Shown here in pieces: positions 33,090-41,905 of a stretch of DNA of 64,000 nucleotides. Where the stretch lies: assembly GCF_014646335.1 (NCBI RefSeq), contig NZ_BMNG01000016.1:178850-242849 (forward strand). The letters are read 5' to 3'. The translations under genes were made by a program, and so were the position numbers. The notes beneath the pieces are model-generated. The model had not been told where the DNA came from, searched no databases, and saw only the letters and a program-made list of their open reading frames with translations. How positions within the stretch are numbered: the stretch's first letter is position 1; each line of letters starts with the position of its first letter. Origin of the DNA: Streptomyces lasiicapitis. GTDB lineage: Bacteria; Actinomycetota; Actinomycetes; Streptomycetales; Streptomycetaceae.

Positions 33090-33557
33090 GTGGACAGTGT
33101 TCTCGCGACCTTGATAGCAGTCCTGGGGACCCTGCTTGGCGCTGCCATGACACACCTGTTTCAACGCAGAGCAGCCGCCCGTGACCAGGTGTTCGCGGCT
33201 CAGCAGCAACTCCGCTTGGAGCGCATGACCGTGTACAGCGATTTCGCCGGGGCAGAGACTGAGTTCAGACGAGGCCAACACGACCGCTGGTACCGCGCAC
33301 TCGAGGCCCCGGACAGCCCTGCCTGTTTCGAAGCTCGCATCGAGGCATACCGCCTTCGCTCGCGCGCCCTCCATGCGCTGTTCCGGGTCCAGCTCGTAGC
33401 AAGCAGCCAAACGATGATCGACGCCGCACGACACGCCCACCATCTGACAGCCAGGGTGCACAAAGCATCCGGCGAGACAGAACTGGATGCACTTGGCGCG
33501 CAGGCCCGAGACGCCGTGGAGCACTTCGTGAAGCTTGCGTCCTCTGATGTGCGGTAG
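33090..33557 (+). CDS. membrane-anchored hypothetical protein
   Basis: 155 residues from a GTG at 33090. The N-terminal V-D-S-V-L-A-T-L-I-A-V-L-G-T-L-L-G-A-A is one transmembrane helix, followed by a positively charged F-Q-R-R-A-A-A-R-D-Q and about 120 residues of helical cytoplasmic domain (Q-Q-L-R-L-E-R-M, Y-R-L-R-S-R-A-L-H-A-L, D-A-A-R-H-A-H-H-L-T). I have seen similar single-helix proteins often in actinobacterial genomes without a known role. Likely monocistronic; the hairpin at 33659 may end its message. Confidence 0.7.
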   Translation: MDSVLATLIAVLGTLLGAAMTHLFQRRAAARDQVFAAQQQLRLERMTVYSDFAGAETEFRRGQHDRWYRALEAPDSPACFEARIEAYRLRSRALHALFRVQLVASSQTMIDAARHAHHLTARVHKASGETELDALGAQARDAVEHFVKLASSDVR

Positions 33558-33658
33558 GGCTGTGGAAGCCCCCAATCTCTCCGGGTCTTCCGAGGCCAGC
33601 AGACCGCCTTACATTGGCGCGCAGAACTTCTGGATACGCGCTCAGATGCCTTCCCTGA

Positions 33659-33686
33659 CCCCGGCAAGGTGAAGACCCTGCCGGGG
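33659..33686. terminator. terminator-like hairpin
   Basis: CCCCGGCA and TGCCGGGG form an exact 8-pair stem with a 12-base loop. It lies between the convergent hypothetical gene and the metallo-hydrolase gene. Confidence 0.5.
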
Positions 33687-33735
33687 CCGGCGTTCGACCC
33701 CGGGCGGCAACGGGGCGATCTCCGCCCTCAACCCG

Positions 33736-34395
33736 TCAGTGGCCGCGCGCGATCCACTCCTCCAGATGCGGCGCCTCCGCGCCGATCGACGTGCTGTCGC
33801 CGTGGCCGGTGCGGACCACCGTCTCGGTCGGCAGCGTCAGGAGCCGGTCGCGGATGGAGTCCACGATCGTCGGGAAGTCGCTGAAGGAGCGGCCCGTCGC
33901 GCCGGGTCCGCCCGCGAAGAGGGTGTCGCCGGTGAAGACGGTGCCGAGCGCGGGCGCGTGCAGACTGACCGCGCCGCGGCAGTGCCCCGGCGTGTGCAGG
34001 ACCCGCAACACCGTTCCGGCGACGGTCAGTTCCTGGCCGTCGGCCAGCTCGCCGTCCGGCGCGCGGTCCGGGTGGGTGAGCTTCCACAGCTCCAGGTCGG
34101 CCGGGTGCAGCAGGATGGGCGCGCCGGTGCGGTCGGCGAGTGCGGGCGCGGCGTCGACGTGGTCGTCGTGGGCGTGCGTGCACACGATCGCGACCAGACG
34201 CCGCTCGCCCAGGGCGGCCGCGATGGCCTCCGCGTCGTGGGCGGCGTCGATGACGACGGCCTCGTGGTCGTCGCCGACGATCCAGACGTTGTTGTCGACG
34301 TCCCAGGTGCCGCCGTCGAGCGAGAACGTGCCGGAGGTGACGAGATGGTCGACGCGCGCGCCGCCCGGCGCCGCGGCGCCTTCGGAGGCGGCCAT
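33736..34395 (-). CDS. MBL-fold metallo-hydrolase, partner of MscR
   Basis: A 219-residue metallo-beta-lactamase-fold hydrolase. The metal motif is T-H-A-H-D-D-H, with further ligands in H-T-P-G-H and T-G-D-T-L-F-A-G-G-P-G. It resembles glyoxalase II-like enzymes. The start overlaps the mscR stop by one base (TGATG), so both are from one message. In actinobacteria this gene accompanies mscR. It probably hydrolyses the S-formylmycothiol made by the dehydrogenase to formate and mycothiol, which closes the aldehyde detoxification cycle; that step is inferred from context. Confidence 0.9.
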   Translation of the reverse strand: MAASEGAAAPGGARVDHLVTSGTFSLDGGTWDVDNNVWIVGDDHEAVVIDAAHDAEAIAAALGERRLVAIVCTHAHDDHVDAAPALADRTGAPILLHPADLELWKLTHPDRAPDGELADGQELTVAGTVLRVLHTPGHCRGAVSLHAPALGTVFTGDTLFAGGPGATGRSFSDFPTIVDSIRDRLLTLPTETVVRTGHGDSTSIGAEAPHLEEWIARGH

Positions 34396-35480
34396 CAGAA
34401 GACCACCACCGAGCGAAGCACGTCACCGTGGTGCATCCGCTCGAAGGCCTTCTCGACCTCGTCGAGCGCGATCGTCTCGGTGACGAACGCGTCGAGGTCG
34501 AGCCGCCCCTGCCGGTAGAGGTCGATGAGCATCGGGAAGTCCCGCGACGGCAGGCAGTCCCCGTACCAACTCGACTTGAGCGCGCCGCCGCGCCCGAAGA
34601 CGTCGAGCAGCGGCAGGTCGATCCGCATCTCCGGCGTGGGCACACCGACCAGGACGACGGTGCCCGCCAAGTCGCGGGCGTAGAAGGCCTGTTCGTACGT
34701 CTCGGGGCGGCCGACCGCCTCGATGACGACGTCGGCGCCGAAGCCGCCCGTCAGCTCTCGGATCGCCTCCACCGGGTCACCGGAACGCGAGTTGACGGTG
34801 TCCGTGGCGCCGAGCCCGCGCGCGGTCTCCAGCTTGCTGTCGTCGATGTCCACCGCGATGATCTTCGCAGCTCCGGCCAGGCGGGCGCCCACGACGGCCG
34901 CGTTGCCGACGCCGCCGCAGCCGATGACGGCCACCGAGTCGCCGCGCCCCACGCCGCCGGTGTTGATGGCGGCGCCAAGTCCGGCCATCACCCCGCAGCC
35001 GAGCAGACCGGCCGCGGCCGGGGAGGCCGCCGGGTCGACCTTGGTGCACTGTCCCGCCGCGACCAGCGTCTTCTCCGCGAAGGCGCCGATGCCGAGCGCG
35101 GGCGCGAGTTCGGTGCCGTCGGCCAGGGTCATCTTCTGCTTCGCGTTGTGCGTGGCGAAGCAGTACTGCGGGCGGCCGCGCTTGCAGGCGCGGCACTGGC
35201 CGCACACGGCACGCCAGTTGAGGATCACGAAGTCGCCGGGGGCGACCTCGGTGACGCCCTCGCCCACCGACTCCACGACGCCCGCCGCCTCGTGCCCGAG
35301 CAGGAACGGGAAGTCGTCGTTGATGCCGCCTTCACGATAGTGCAGGTCGGTGTGACAGACCCCGCACGCCTGGACCTTCACCACGGCTTCGCCCGGCCCC
35401 GGGTCCGGCACGGTGATCGTCTCGATCCGCACCGGTTCGCCCTTCGCGCGTGCGATCACGCCCCGCACCTGCTGCGCCAT
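34395..35480 (-). CDS. mscR: S-nitrosomycothiol reductase / mycothiol-dependent formaldehyde dehydrogenase
   Basis: A 361-residue zinc-dependent class III alcohol dehydrogenase-type enzyme. The catalytic zinc site is C-G-V-C-H-T-D and G-H-E-A-A-G-V-V-E. The structural zinc loop is C-G-Q-C-R-A-C-K-R-G-R-P-Q-Y-C. The NAD fold has V-I-G-C-G-G-V-G-N-A. Its length equals MscR of mycobacteria and streptomycetes. It oxidises S-hydroxymethylmycothiol and reduces S-nitrosomycothiol. It is followed by the coupled MBL hydrolase gene, an arrangement that supports the mycothiol assignment. Confidence 0.95.
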   Translation of the reverse strand: MAQQVRGVIARAKGEPVRIETITVPDPGPGEAVVKVQACGVCHTDLHYREGGINDDFPFLLGHEAAGVVESVGEGVTEVAPGDFVILNWRAVCGQCRACKRGRPQYCFATHNAKQKMTLADGTELAPALGIGAFAEKTLVAAGQCTKVDPAASPAAAGLLGCGVMAGLGAAINTGGVGRGDSVAVIGCGGVGNAAVVGARLAGAAKIIAVDIDDSKLETARGLGATDTVNSRSGDPVEAIRELTGGFGADVVIEAVGRPETYEQAFYARDLAGTVVLVGVPTPEMRIDLPLLDVFGRGGALKSSWYGDCLPSRDFPMLIDLYRQGRLDLDAFVTETIALDEVEKAFERMHHGDVLRSVVVF

Positions 35481-35606
35481 GACTCTCGCCCTTCTCTCGC
35501 CTGCGTACGTCTCTCACCTGCGTACGTCCCGTCCGGCGCCGCCGCCCGAGGGGGGCGAACACGCCGGTACGAGGAGCCTACGGCCCGCCGTGCCTATGGT
35601 GAGGAC

Positions 35607-36407
35607 GTGCGCGAAATCGCTGCTCAGACACTGCTGCCCGTCAATGTGACGCTGGCCGTCGTCCTGCTCGTACTGCTGCTCGTCGCGGCGACGACGGCGG
35701 CCGTGTTCCGACTCTCGCCCGACGGGTCGCGGGGCCGGGCGCGGGAGATCGTCGTGGCCGGGGTGCGGGCCACGGCCCAACTGGCCGCGGTGTCCCTGCT
35801 GATCGGCTGGGTGGTCGATCACACGGCGGCTCTGTTCGCCTTCCTGCTGCTGATGTTCGCCGTGGCCACCCGCACCGCGGGGCGGCGGATCACGCCGAAC
35901 GGCACCTGGTGGTGGGCGGCGGTGCCGATCGCGGCGCCCGTCGTGCCGGTCGTCGCCGCCCTCACCCTGGCGGGCCTGGTCCCCATCCACGGCATCGCGA
36001 TGATCCCCGTGACCGGCATCCTCATCGGCGGCGCGCTCACGGCGACGGTCCTGGGCGGCCGCCGCGCCCTGGACGAACTGCGCACCCGCACGGGCGAGTT
36101 CGAGGCGGGCCTCGCCCTCGGCCTGCCGGAGCGCGACGCCCGCCTTGAGGTGACCCGCCCCGCCGCGTCCGACGCGCTCCTGCCCGGCCTCGACCAGACC
36201 CGCACGGTCGGCCTGGTCACGCTGCCCGGCGCGTTCGTCGGCATGCTGCTCGGCGGCGCCTCGCCGGTGCAGGCGGGCGCCGTCCAGCTCTTCGTCCTCA
36301 TCGCCCTGATGGCCGTGCAGGCGGTGGCCGTCGCCGTGACCGTCGAGCTCATCGCGTACGGCAGGCTCCACCGCGACGAGCCCCCGGCCCCCGCGGTCAC
36401 CGGCTGA
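35607..36407 (+). CDS. FetB/UPF0014-family membrane protein (putative iron exporter permease)
   Basis: 266 residues from a GTG at 35607. TATGGT 6 bases upstream could be a -10 box for a leaderless message. There are seven hydrophobic segments, with the family motifs R-A-T-A-Q-L-A-A-V-S-L-L, P-V-T-G-I-L-I-G-G, R-P-A-A-S-D-A-L-L-P and T-V-G-L-V-T-L-P-G-A-F-V-G-M-L-L-G-G-A-S-P. In Escherichia coli FetB acts with the ATPase FetA in iron export under peroxide stress. No FetA-like ATPase is adjacent. The glutathione-peroxidase-like gene 16 bases downstream fits an oxidative-stress unit. Confidence 0.87.
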   Translation: MREIAAQTLLPVNVTLAVVLLVLLLVAATTAAVFRLSPDGSRGRAREIVVAGVRATAQLAAVSLLIGWVVDHTAALFAFLLLMFAVATRTAGRRITPNGTWWWAAVPIAAPVVPVVAALTLAGLVPIHGIAMIPVTGILIGGALTATVLGGRRALDELRTRTGEFEAGLALGLPERDARLEVTRPAASDALLPGLDQTRTVGLVTLPGAFVGMLLGGASPVQAGAVQLFVLIALMAVQAVAVAVTVELIAYGRLHRDEPPAPAVTG

Positions 36408-36423
36408 GCGTACGCTCGGCCCC

Positions 36424-36915
<492 letters not shown>

Positions 36916-36966
36916 CCGACGCCCGCGCGGCGCGGGTACGCCCGCGTTCGCGCTCAGGGCCGGTGC

Positions 36967-37644
36967 TCAGGGCCGGTAGACGCACGCCGCCAGCGGCGCG
37001 CTCAGGTGCCAGCCCAGCGTCTCGTACAGCGCGCGCCCGTCGGGGGTCGCGCCCAGGACGCCGATCGCCGCCCCGCGGGCCAGGGCCTCGTCGGTGAGCG
37101 TACGCATGACGAAGCCGCCAAGGCCGCGGCGGCGGTGGGCCTCCTGTGTCACGACGCGGTCCACGACGGTCGCGTGTCCGAGGACGGCCATCTGGCCCTG
37201 GGCCGCGAGCTGTCCCGCACCGTCGTGCACCCGCACGAAGGTGACGCCGTCGTCCGTCTCGACCGACGCGGTGTAGCCGTCGGGCGCCACCGGCTCCGCG
37301 GGCCGGAGCCCGACGGCCATCAGGTAGCCGCACTCTTCCTTGTCGACCACCCAGCCCTCCGGGAGCCACGGTTCGGCGTCGAGCGGCTCCACGGGGACCT
37401 TGAGCCAGGTGTACGGCGCCGTGACCGATGCGGCCGCAGCGCGCACCACGGCCGCGCTCGGCTCGGGCAGCACGTGGCGCCCTGTCTGGCCGGGCTTGCC
37501 CACCTCCACGTACACGCCCCAGGGCAGCTCCGCCGGACAGGGCGTCCGGCGTGACACGGCCCAGCCCGCCGCCCAGATCCTGACCAGTTCCGCGACGTCC
37601 GTGATGTCCGCGCACCCTGTTGTGCCGGTGCTCTCCGCAGCCAT
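36967..37644 (-). CDS. GNAT-family N-acetyltransferase
   Basis: 225 residues from the ATG at 37644 (GGAGG close upstream); an ATG at 37677 is less likely. The C-terminal half has the acetyl-CoA motif Q-E-A-H-R-R-R-G-L-G-G-F-V-M-R-T-L and L-Y-E-T-L-G-W-H. The N-terminal half has A-A-G-W-A-x-S-R and W-G-V-Y-V-E-V-G and looks like a degenerate second GNAT-like domain. Substrate unknown. It is convergent with the peroxidase gene. Confidence 0.85.
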   Translation of the reverse strand: MAAESTGTTGCADITDVAELVRIWAAGWAVSRRTPCPAELPWGVYVEVGKPGQTGRHVLPEPSAAVVRAAAASVTAPYTWLKVPVEPLDAEPWLPEGWVVDKEECGYLMAVGLRPAEPVAPDGYTASVETDDGVTFVRVHDGAGQLAAQGQMAVLGHATVVDRVVTQEAHRRRGLGGFVMRTLTDEALARGAAIGVLGATPDGRALYETLGWHLSAPLAACVYRP

Positions 37645-37776
37645 GAGCCCTCCCAAGAATCCTGTCGTCGACCGCACACATCGCCGTGTGCGGTAAATTG
37701 CACGCTAGTACAGAATACTGTTCAGCGCGAGAGGTCTCTGCCCCTCGACTCAGACAGTCGGCCCAGACAGCACAAA

Positions 37777-37802
37777 GCCCCACGGACGCGTGTCCGTGGG
37801 GC
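37777..37802. terminator. strong terminator hairpin
   Basis: An exact 11-pair stem (arms GCCCCACGGAC and GTCCGTGGGGC) with a 4-base loop. It stands 24 bases past the stop of the XRE-cupin gene on the minus strand and is followed there by TTTGTG. Confidence 0.8.
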
Positions 37803-37825
37803 AGTTGAGCGCGGGCCGGGAGGCC

Positions 37826-38419
37826 TCAGTAGAGGCTGGAGAACAGCACGACGACCATCTGGGCCGGTTCCTCGCCGTCGTTGCGGAACGTGTGCGGATG
37901 TCCGGCCGACCACTGGATGCAGTCCCCGGCGCGCAGTTCGTGGTCCACGCCGTTGTAGCGGGCGACGAGGGTGCCCCGGGTGACCGTGACGAGGTCGGTG
38001 CCCTCGTGCTGGAGGTCCTCGGTGAGGCCGCAGCCGGGCTGGAAGTCGCCCGTGACGACCTGGTATCCGAGCTCCGGCGAGCGCAGTACGCGGTAGACGA
38101 CGCCGGGGGCCCGGTTCAGTGTCTCCTGCTCCTCCCTCGGGAAGACCGAGGGGGTGGCCCGGCCGCGGGAGAAGCCGAGGAACGAGCCGACGTCGTGGTC
38201 GAAGACCTTCGCGAGCCGGCCGAGCCGCTCCAGCGCGATGTCGGTCTCGCCGCGCTCCAGGGAGGCCAGGAACGACACCGAGAGCCCGCACTCCGCGGCG
38301 ACCTGACGCAGCGACATGCCGCGCTGCGTACGCAGCCGGTGCAGCACCTGGCCGGGCGGCGGGAAGCCCAGCTCCGGATCCCGCGCGGAGGGACGGGTCG
38401 AGGGGTCCGGATCAGCCAT
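37826..38419 (-). CDS. XRE-family regulator with C-terminal cupin
   Basis: A 197-residue one-component regulator. The helix-turn-helix (about residues 25-80) has R-G-M-S-L-R-Q-V-A-A-E-C-G-L-S-V-S-F-L-A-S-L-E-R-G. The C-terminal cupin (about 110-195) has H-E-G-T-D-L-V-T-V-T-R-G and W-S-A-G-H-P-H-T-F-R-N. This class (SutR/PuuR type) commonly controls amino acid, polyamine or sulfur use. No dedicated target is adjacent. A strong terminator follows. Confidence 0.92.
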   Translation of the reverse strand: MADPDPSTRPSARDPELGFPPPGQVLHRLRTQRGMSLRQVAAECGLSVSFLASLERGETDIALERLGRLAKVFDHDVGSFLGFSRGRATPSVFPREEQETLNRAPGVVYRVLRSPELGYQVVTGDFQPGCGLTEDLQHEGTDLVTVTRGTLVARYNGVDHELRAGDCIQWSAGHPHTFRNDGEEPAQMVVVLFSSLY

Positions 38420-38452
38420 GACGGCATCCTAAGCACCCGCGGCGGCGCGCGG

Positions 38453-39235
38453 TCAGGGGCGTCGGCTGTGGGTGCCGGGCGTATGGCCGAAGGAGCGGCG
38501 GAAGACGTCGATGAACGCGCTCGTCGACGACCAGCCGCAGCGGTGCGCGACGGTGGTGACGGGCGTGCCGTCCGCGAGCATCCGCAGCGCGTGGTAGAGG
38601 CGCGACTGGGTGCGCCACTGCGGGAAGGTCATGCCCAGTTCGGCGCGGAAGAGGCGGCTGAGGGTGCGTTCGCCGACGCCGGTCGCGGCGCCCAGGGCGG
38701 CGAGGGTGCGCGGGTCTTCGGGATGGTCGTGGACGAGGGCGCAGACGGCTGCCAGGCGGGGATCCGCGGGGGTGGGCAGTTGCATCGGCTGTTGGGGCGA
38801 CGTACGGAGCTGGTCGAGGAGGACCGCGCGCAGTCGGCGTCGTTGGGGGCCGGTGTCGGCGGGTGCGCGGGTGTACTCGACGATCAGCTCGCGCAGCAGC
38901 GGGCTGACCGACAGGACGGTGGGGGCGTCCAGGCCGAGCGGGTTCTCGTCCGGGGGCAGGCCGACGAAGTGCGCGTTCAGATGGCCGTGGGCGCGGTGGG
39001 CGTGGACGGTGCCCGCGGGCACCCAGATGGCGCGGGTGCCGGGCGCGAACCACGTACCGGCCTCGGTGGTGACGGCGACGACGCCGGACCCGGGCAGCAC
39101 GATCTGGTGGTCGTCGTGCCGGTGGGCGTCGATGCGCTCACCGGCGGCGAGGGTGCGGACGTGGGTGGGGGCTTTGGGGGTGTGGCGGACGGGTTCCGGC
39201 GCGGGGTGGACGGTTTCCTGCATGGGACGGGCCAT
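38453..39235 (-). CDS. AraC-family transcriptional regulator
   Basis: About 260 residues from the ATG at 39235, with GGAGG about 10 bases upstream; the frame is open to 39292. The N-terminal cupin has I-D-A-H-R-H-D-D-H-Q-I-V-L-P-G-S-G and W-V-P-A-G-T-V-H-A-H-R. The C-terminal DNA-binding domain has L-A-A-L-G-A-A-T-G-V-G-E-R-T-L-S-R-L-F and V-A-H-R-C-G-W-S-S-T-S-A-F-I-D-V-F-R-R-S-F-G-H-T-P. It is divergent from the Fsr-like MFS gene about 120 bases away, which it probably regulates. Confidence 0.9.
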   Translation of the reverse strand: MARPMQETVHPAPEPVRHTPKAPTHVRTLAAGERIDAHRHDDHQIVLPGSGVVAVTTEAGTWFAPGTRAIWVPAGTVHAHRAHGHLNAHFVGLPPDENPLGLDAPTVLSVSPLLRELIVEYTRAPADTGPQRRRLRAVLLDQLRTSPQQPMQLPTPADPRLAAVCALVHDHPEDPRTLAALGAATGVGERTLSRLFRAELGMTFPQWRTQSRLYHALRMLADGTPVTTVAHRCGWSSTSAFIDVFRRSFGHTPGTHSRRP

Positions 39236-39353
39236 GGGACGGACCACCTCCGGCACGGGTCGCATACGGCGGGTGCCCCACTTGGCGGGCAATCGCTACA
39301 AGCTGGCACTTTATCGGAAGCCCGACACCGGGTGCCGTCGCGACGATCGACAC

Positions 39354-40700
39354 GTGCCCAGAGAAGAGACCCGCAACAGACCCCTCGCCCTGATGTCCTT
39401 CGGCCACGCCTGCGTGGACGTCTACCAGGGATCGGTGGCCGCGCTCGTACCGTTCTTCGTGGCCGAGCGCGCCTACTCCTACGCGGCGGCGTCCGGCATC
39501 GTCCTCGCCGCCTCCCTCCTTTCGTCCGTGGTGCAGCCGCTGTTCGGGGCGCTCACCGACAAGTGGGCGATGCCGTGGCTGCTGCCGGTGAGCGCGCTGG
39601 TGGGCGGTGCCGGTGTCGCGCTCAGCGGCGTCGGCGGTTCCTACGCCCTGACCCTGGCGGTCGTCGCCGTGTCCGGGATCGGCGTCGCCGCGTACCACCC
39701 CGAGGCCGCCCGCGTGGCGCGCGTCGCCAGCCGTGGCAGCCACACCGCGATGGGGTGGTTCTCGCTGGGCGGCAACATCGGCTTCGCGACCGCGCCCCTG
39801 CTGGTCGCCGCCGTCGTCGCCACCGGCGGCCTGGGCGCGACCCCGCTGCTGATGGTGCCCGCCGTCGCGGGCGCGGTGCTGTGCGCGGCGGCCGTGCGGG
39901 CGCTGCGGACTCCGGGGTCCTCGAACGCGGGGACACGCGGCCGCGACGCCGTCGGCCGCGACGACTGGCCGTCCTTCCTGCGGCTCTCCGGTGCCATCGT
40001 GTGCCGATCGATCGTCTTCGTCGGGCTGAGCGCGTTCATCGCGCTGTACGTGCGCGAGCGCACCCGTGGAGGGGAGTTCTCCGGTACGGCGGCGCTGTTC
40101 GTGCTCTACCTCGGCGGGGCGGTGGGCACGGTGGCCGGGGGCAGGCTCGCCACCCGCCACAGCCGCGTCACGGTGGTCCGGTGGTCGTACGCGCTGAGTG
40201 TCCTCGCGGTCGCGGGGGTCGTACTCGTCCCGGGCCCAGTGCTCTACCTCTTCGTCGCGCTCACTTCCGCGACTCTGTACGTCCCCTTCTCCCTGCACGT
40301 CACGCTCGGCCAGGACTATCTGCCCCGGCGCGTGGGCACGGCCAGCGGCGTCACGCTCGGCCTGACCGTCAGCGTCGGCGGCGTCGCCAGCCCCCTCATC
40401 GGCGCCCTCGCCGACACCACCTCCCTCCAGCTCGCCCTCGCTCCGCTGATCGCCCTGCCCGCCGTCGGCTGGCTCCTGCTGCGCCCGCTGCGCGAGCCGG
40501 CCATGCCGGAGGCGACGCGTTACGACCTTCCGACGCGCGCGCACGCCGCGACCGGCGGTGATCCCCGCCGGTCGGCCTCGACTTTCGTCTACCGACACGG
40601 GGCGCTTCCCTCCGACCACACATCCGGCTCCGGGCCTCGCCCGGCGACGGCAGCCCCTGGTTGCACCGGCGAGGTGGCGGGCGGACGATTGAGGGAGTAG
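39354..40700 (+). CDS. MFS transporter, fosmidomycin-resistance (Fsr)-like
   Basis: A 448-residue twelve-helix transporter. It begins P-R-E-E-T-R-N-R-P-L-A-L-M-S-F-G-H-A-C-V-D-V-Y-Q-G, the F-G-H-x-x-x-D-x-x-Q-G pattern of Fsr-type exporters. The loop after helix 2 has F-G-A-L-T-D-K-W and helix 5 has S-L-G-G-N-I-G-F-A. The last 50 residues (after L-R-P-L-R-E-P) are a Pro/Ser/Gly-rich hydrophilic tail not usual for the family; translation could in principle use it as a cytoplasmic extension. Divergent from an AraC regulator. Likely drug efflux. Confidence 0.88.
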   Translation: MPREETRNRPLALMSFGHACVDVYQGSVAALVPFFVAERAYSYAAASGIVLAASLLSSVVQPLFGALTDKWAMPWLLPVSALVGGAGVALSGVGGSYALTLAVVAVSGIGVAAYHPEAARVARVASRGSHTAMGWFSLGGNIGFATAPLLVAAVVATGGLGATPLLMVPAVAGAVLCAAAVRALRTPGSSNAGTRGRDAVGRDDWPSFLRLSGAIVCRSIVFVGLSAFIALYVRERTRGGEFSGTAALFVLYLGGAVGTVAGGRLATRHSRVTVVRWSYALSVLAVAGVVLVPGPVLYLFVALTSATLYVPFSLHVTLGQDYLPRRVGTASGVTLGLTVSVGGVASPLIGALADTTSLQLALAPLIALPAVGWLLLRPLREPAMPEATRYDLPTRAHAATGGDPRRSASTFVYRHGALPSDHTSGSGPRPATAAPGCTGEVAGGRLRE

Positions 40701-40779
40701 GGGCGTGGCCGCCAGGCAGAAGACGCGCCCAACGGGTCCGCGCCCAGGTGTCCCACAGAACGACCGGAGGTGGCGGGCG

Positions 40780-41028
40780 ATGACCACATTCATGGATGTC
40801 CACCACGACATGAAGGGCATCACGGCCGAGCAGCTCTCGGCGGCACACCGGGCAGATCTGGCGATCGAGGCCGATGAAGGAGTGCACTTCGAGCGGGCGT
40901 GGGCCGACCCCGACGCGGGAGTCGTGTACTGCCTGTCCGAAGCCCCCTCGGCGGATGCCGTGAAACGTATCCACGAACGAGCCGGCCACCCGCCGACCGA
41001 GATCCACTCCGTGCCGCTCTCCGTCTAG
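40780..41028 (+). CDS. SCO4226-family nickel-binding protein (DUF4242-like)
   Basis: 82 residues from the ATG at 40780 with GGAGG upstream. The sequence M-D-V-H-H-D-M-K-G-I-T-A-E-Q-L-S-A-A-H, then D-P-D-A-G-V-V-Y-C-L-S-E-A-P-S-A-D-A-V and H-E-R-A-G-H-P-P-T-E-I, matches the ferredoxin-like SCO4226 family of Streptomyces. The His-rich N-terminal strand corresponds to the nickel site. The biological function of the family is not settled. A strong terminator follows at 41185. Confidence 0.85.
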   Translation: MTTFMDVHHDMKGITAEQLSAAHRADLAIEADEGVHFERAWADPDAGVVYCLSEAPSADAVKRIHERAGHPPTEIHSVPLSV

Positions 41029-41184
41029 ACGGGACGAGCTGGACGGGACGAGCCATTTCCGCATCGCGCACCCGGCCGAAGTCCGCCGCCGAGCCGGGAG
41101 TACGTCCTGACCGCCCTCAAGCACGTAGTGACCGGGCCGAGCGTCGCCACCAGCACATGAGAAGCGGCTGACTCCCCTCTGAAG

Positions 41185-41225
41185 AGCCCCTTCCCAGCGG
41201 CCCCCCCCGCCGCCGGGAAGGGGCT
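41185..41225. terminator. strong terminator hairpin with C-tract
   Basis: AGCCCCTTCCC pairs exactly with GGGAAGGGGCT (11 pairs). The loop itself can pair GCGGC with GCCGC around a C-run. TTTGT follows on the plus strand. The interval 41029-41352 holds no other gene. Confidence 0.85.
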
Positions 41226-41352
41226 TTGTACTGGCAACGGCACAGGAACGGCCTCAACTGCCCTGTCCCTCCCGCTCCCCCGCTCCTAACGTCTCCAGAG
41301 CGGCGCCGCCATCCGCTCCGACAGCGACGACACGGACAGAAGGGGAACGCGC

Positions 41353-41898
41353 ATGACCGAGGACGTGAAGGCCCAGAAGTTCAGCACCCTCTTCCGCTGG
41401 TTCGACCAGAACGGGGACGGCCGGCTCACCCACGACGACCTGCAGAACATGGCCGAGATGTTCGCCGGTCTCGCCCGCGAGGACGACAAGGAGAACGCCA
41501 CGGCGATGCGCAACGCCTTCGAGACGTGGTGGCAGTTGCTCCTCACCCACGGCGACGCCGACGGAAACGGTCAGATCTCCAGGCAGGAGTTCATCACCGT
41601 CATGGAGGCCAACGTCACGCACCCCCAGCACTTCGAGGCAGCCGTACTGGCCATCGTCGACGCCCTGATGCGGGCCCTGGCCGCCGACAAGGACGGCGTA
41701 CTGAGCCTGCAGGAGTACGTCCGCATGTACGACGCCCTGGGAATTCCCCCGGAGCACTCCGAGCCGGCCTTCCGCAGGCTCGACCGCGACGGGGACGGCT
41801 CACTCAGCCACGCCGAATTCCGCGCCGCCATCACCGAGTTCTACCTGAGCCCCGACCCGAAGGCCCCTGGGAACTGGCTGCTCGGCCCCTTCGCCTAG
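41353..41898 (+). CDS. EF-hand calcium-binding protein (calerythrin type)
   Basis: A 181-residue acidic protein with four EF-hand loops: residues 18-29 (D-Q-N-G-D-G-R-L), 68-79 (D-A-D-G-N-G-Q-I), 110-121 and 144-155 (D-R-D-G-D-G-S-L). The third loop starts with Ala instead of Asp at position 1 but keeps D3, D5 and E12, so it may bind weakly. This is the layout of calerythrin-like actinobacterial sarcoplasmic-type proteins that buffer or sense calcium. There is no signal peptide, so it is cytoplasmic. Monocistronic. Confidence 0.92.
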   Translation: MTEDVKAQKFSTLFRWFDQNGDGRLTHDDLQNMAEMFAGLAREDDKENATAMRNAFETWWQLLLTHGDADGNGQISRQEFITVMEANVTHPQHFEAAVLAIVDALMRALAADKDGVLSLQEYVRMYDALGIPPEHSEPAFRRLDRDGDGSLSHAEFRAAITEFYLSPDPKAPGNWLLGPFA

Positions 41899-41905
41899 GG
41901 CTGGT

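Noticed and set aside
34428..35606. Upstream extension of the FetB-like frame to 659 codons
   Set aside because: The extension is antisense to mscR. Protein similarity starts only at the GTG at 35607.
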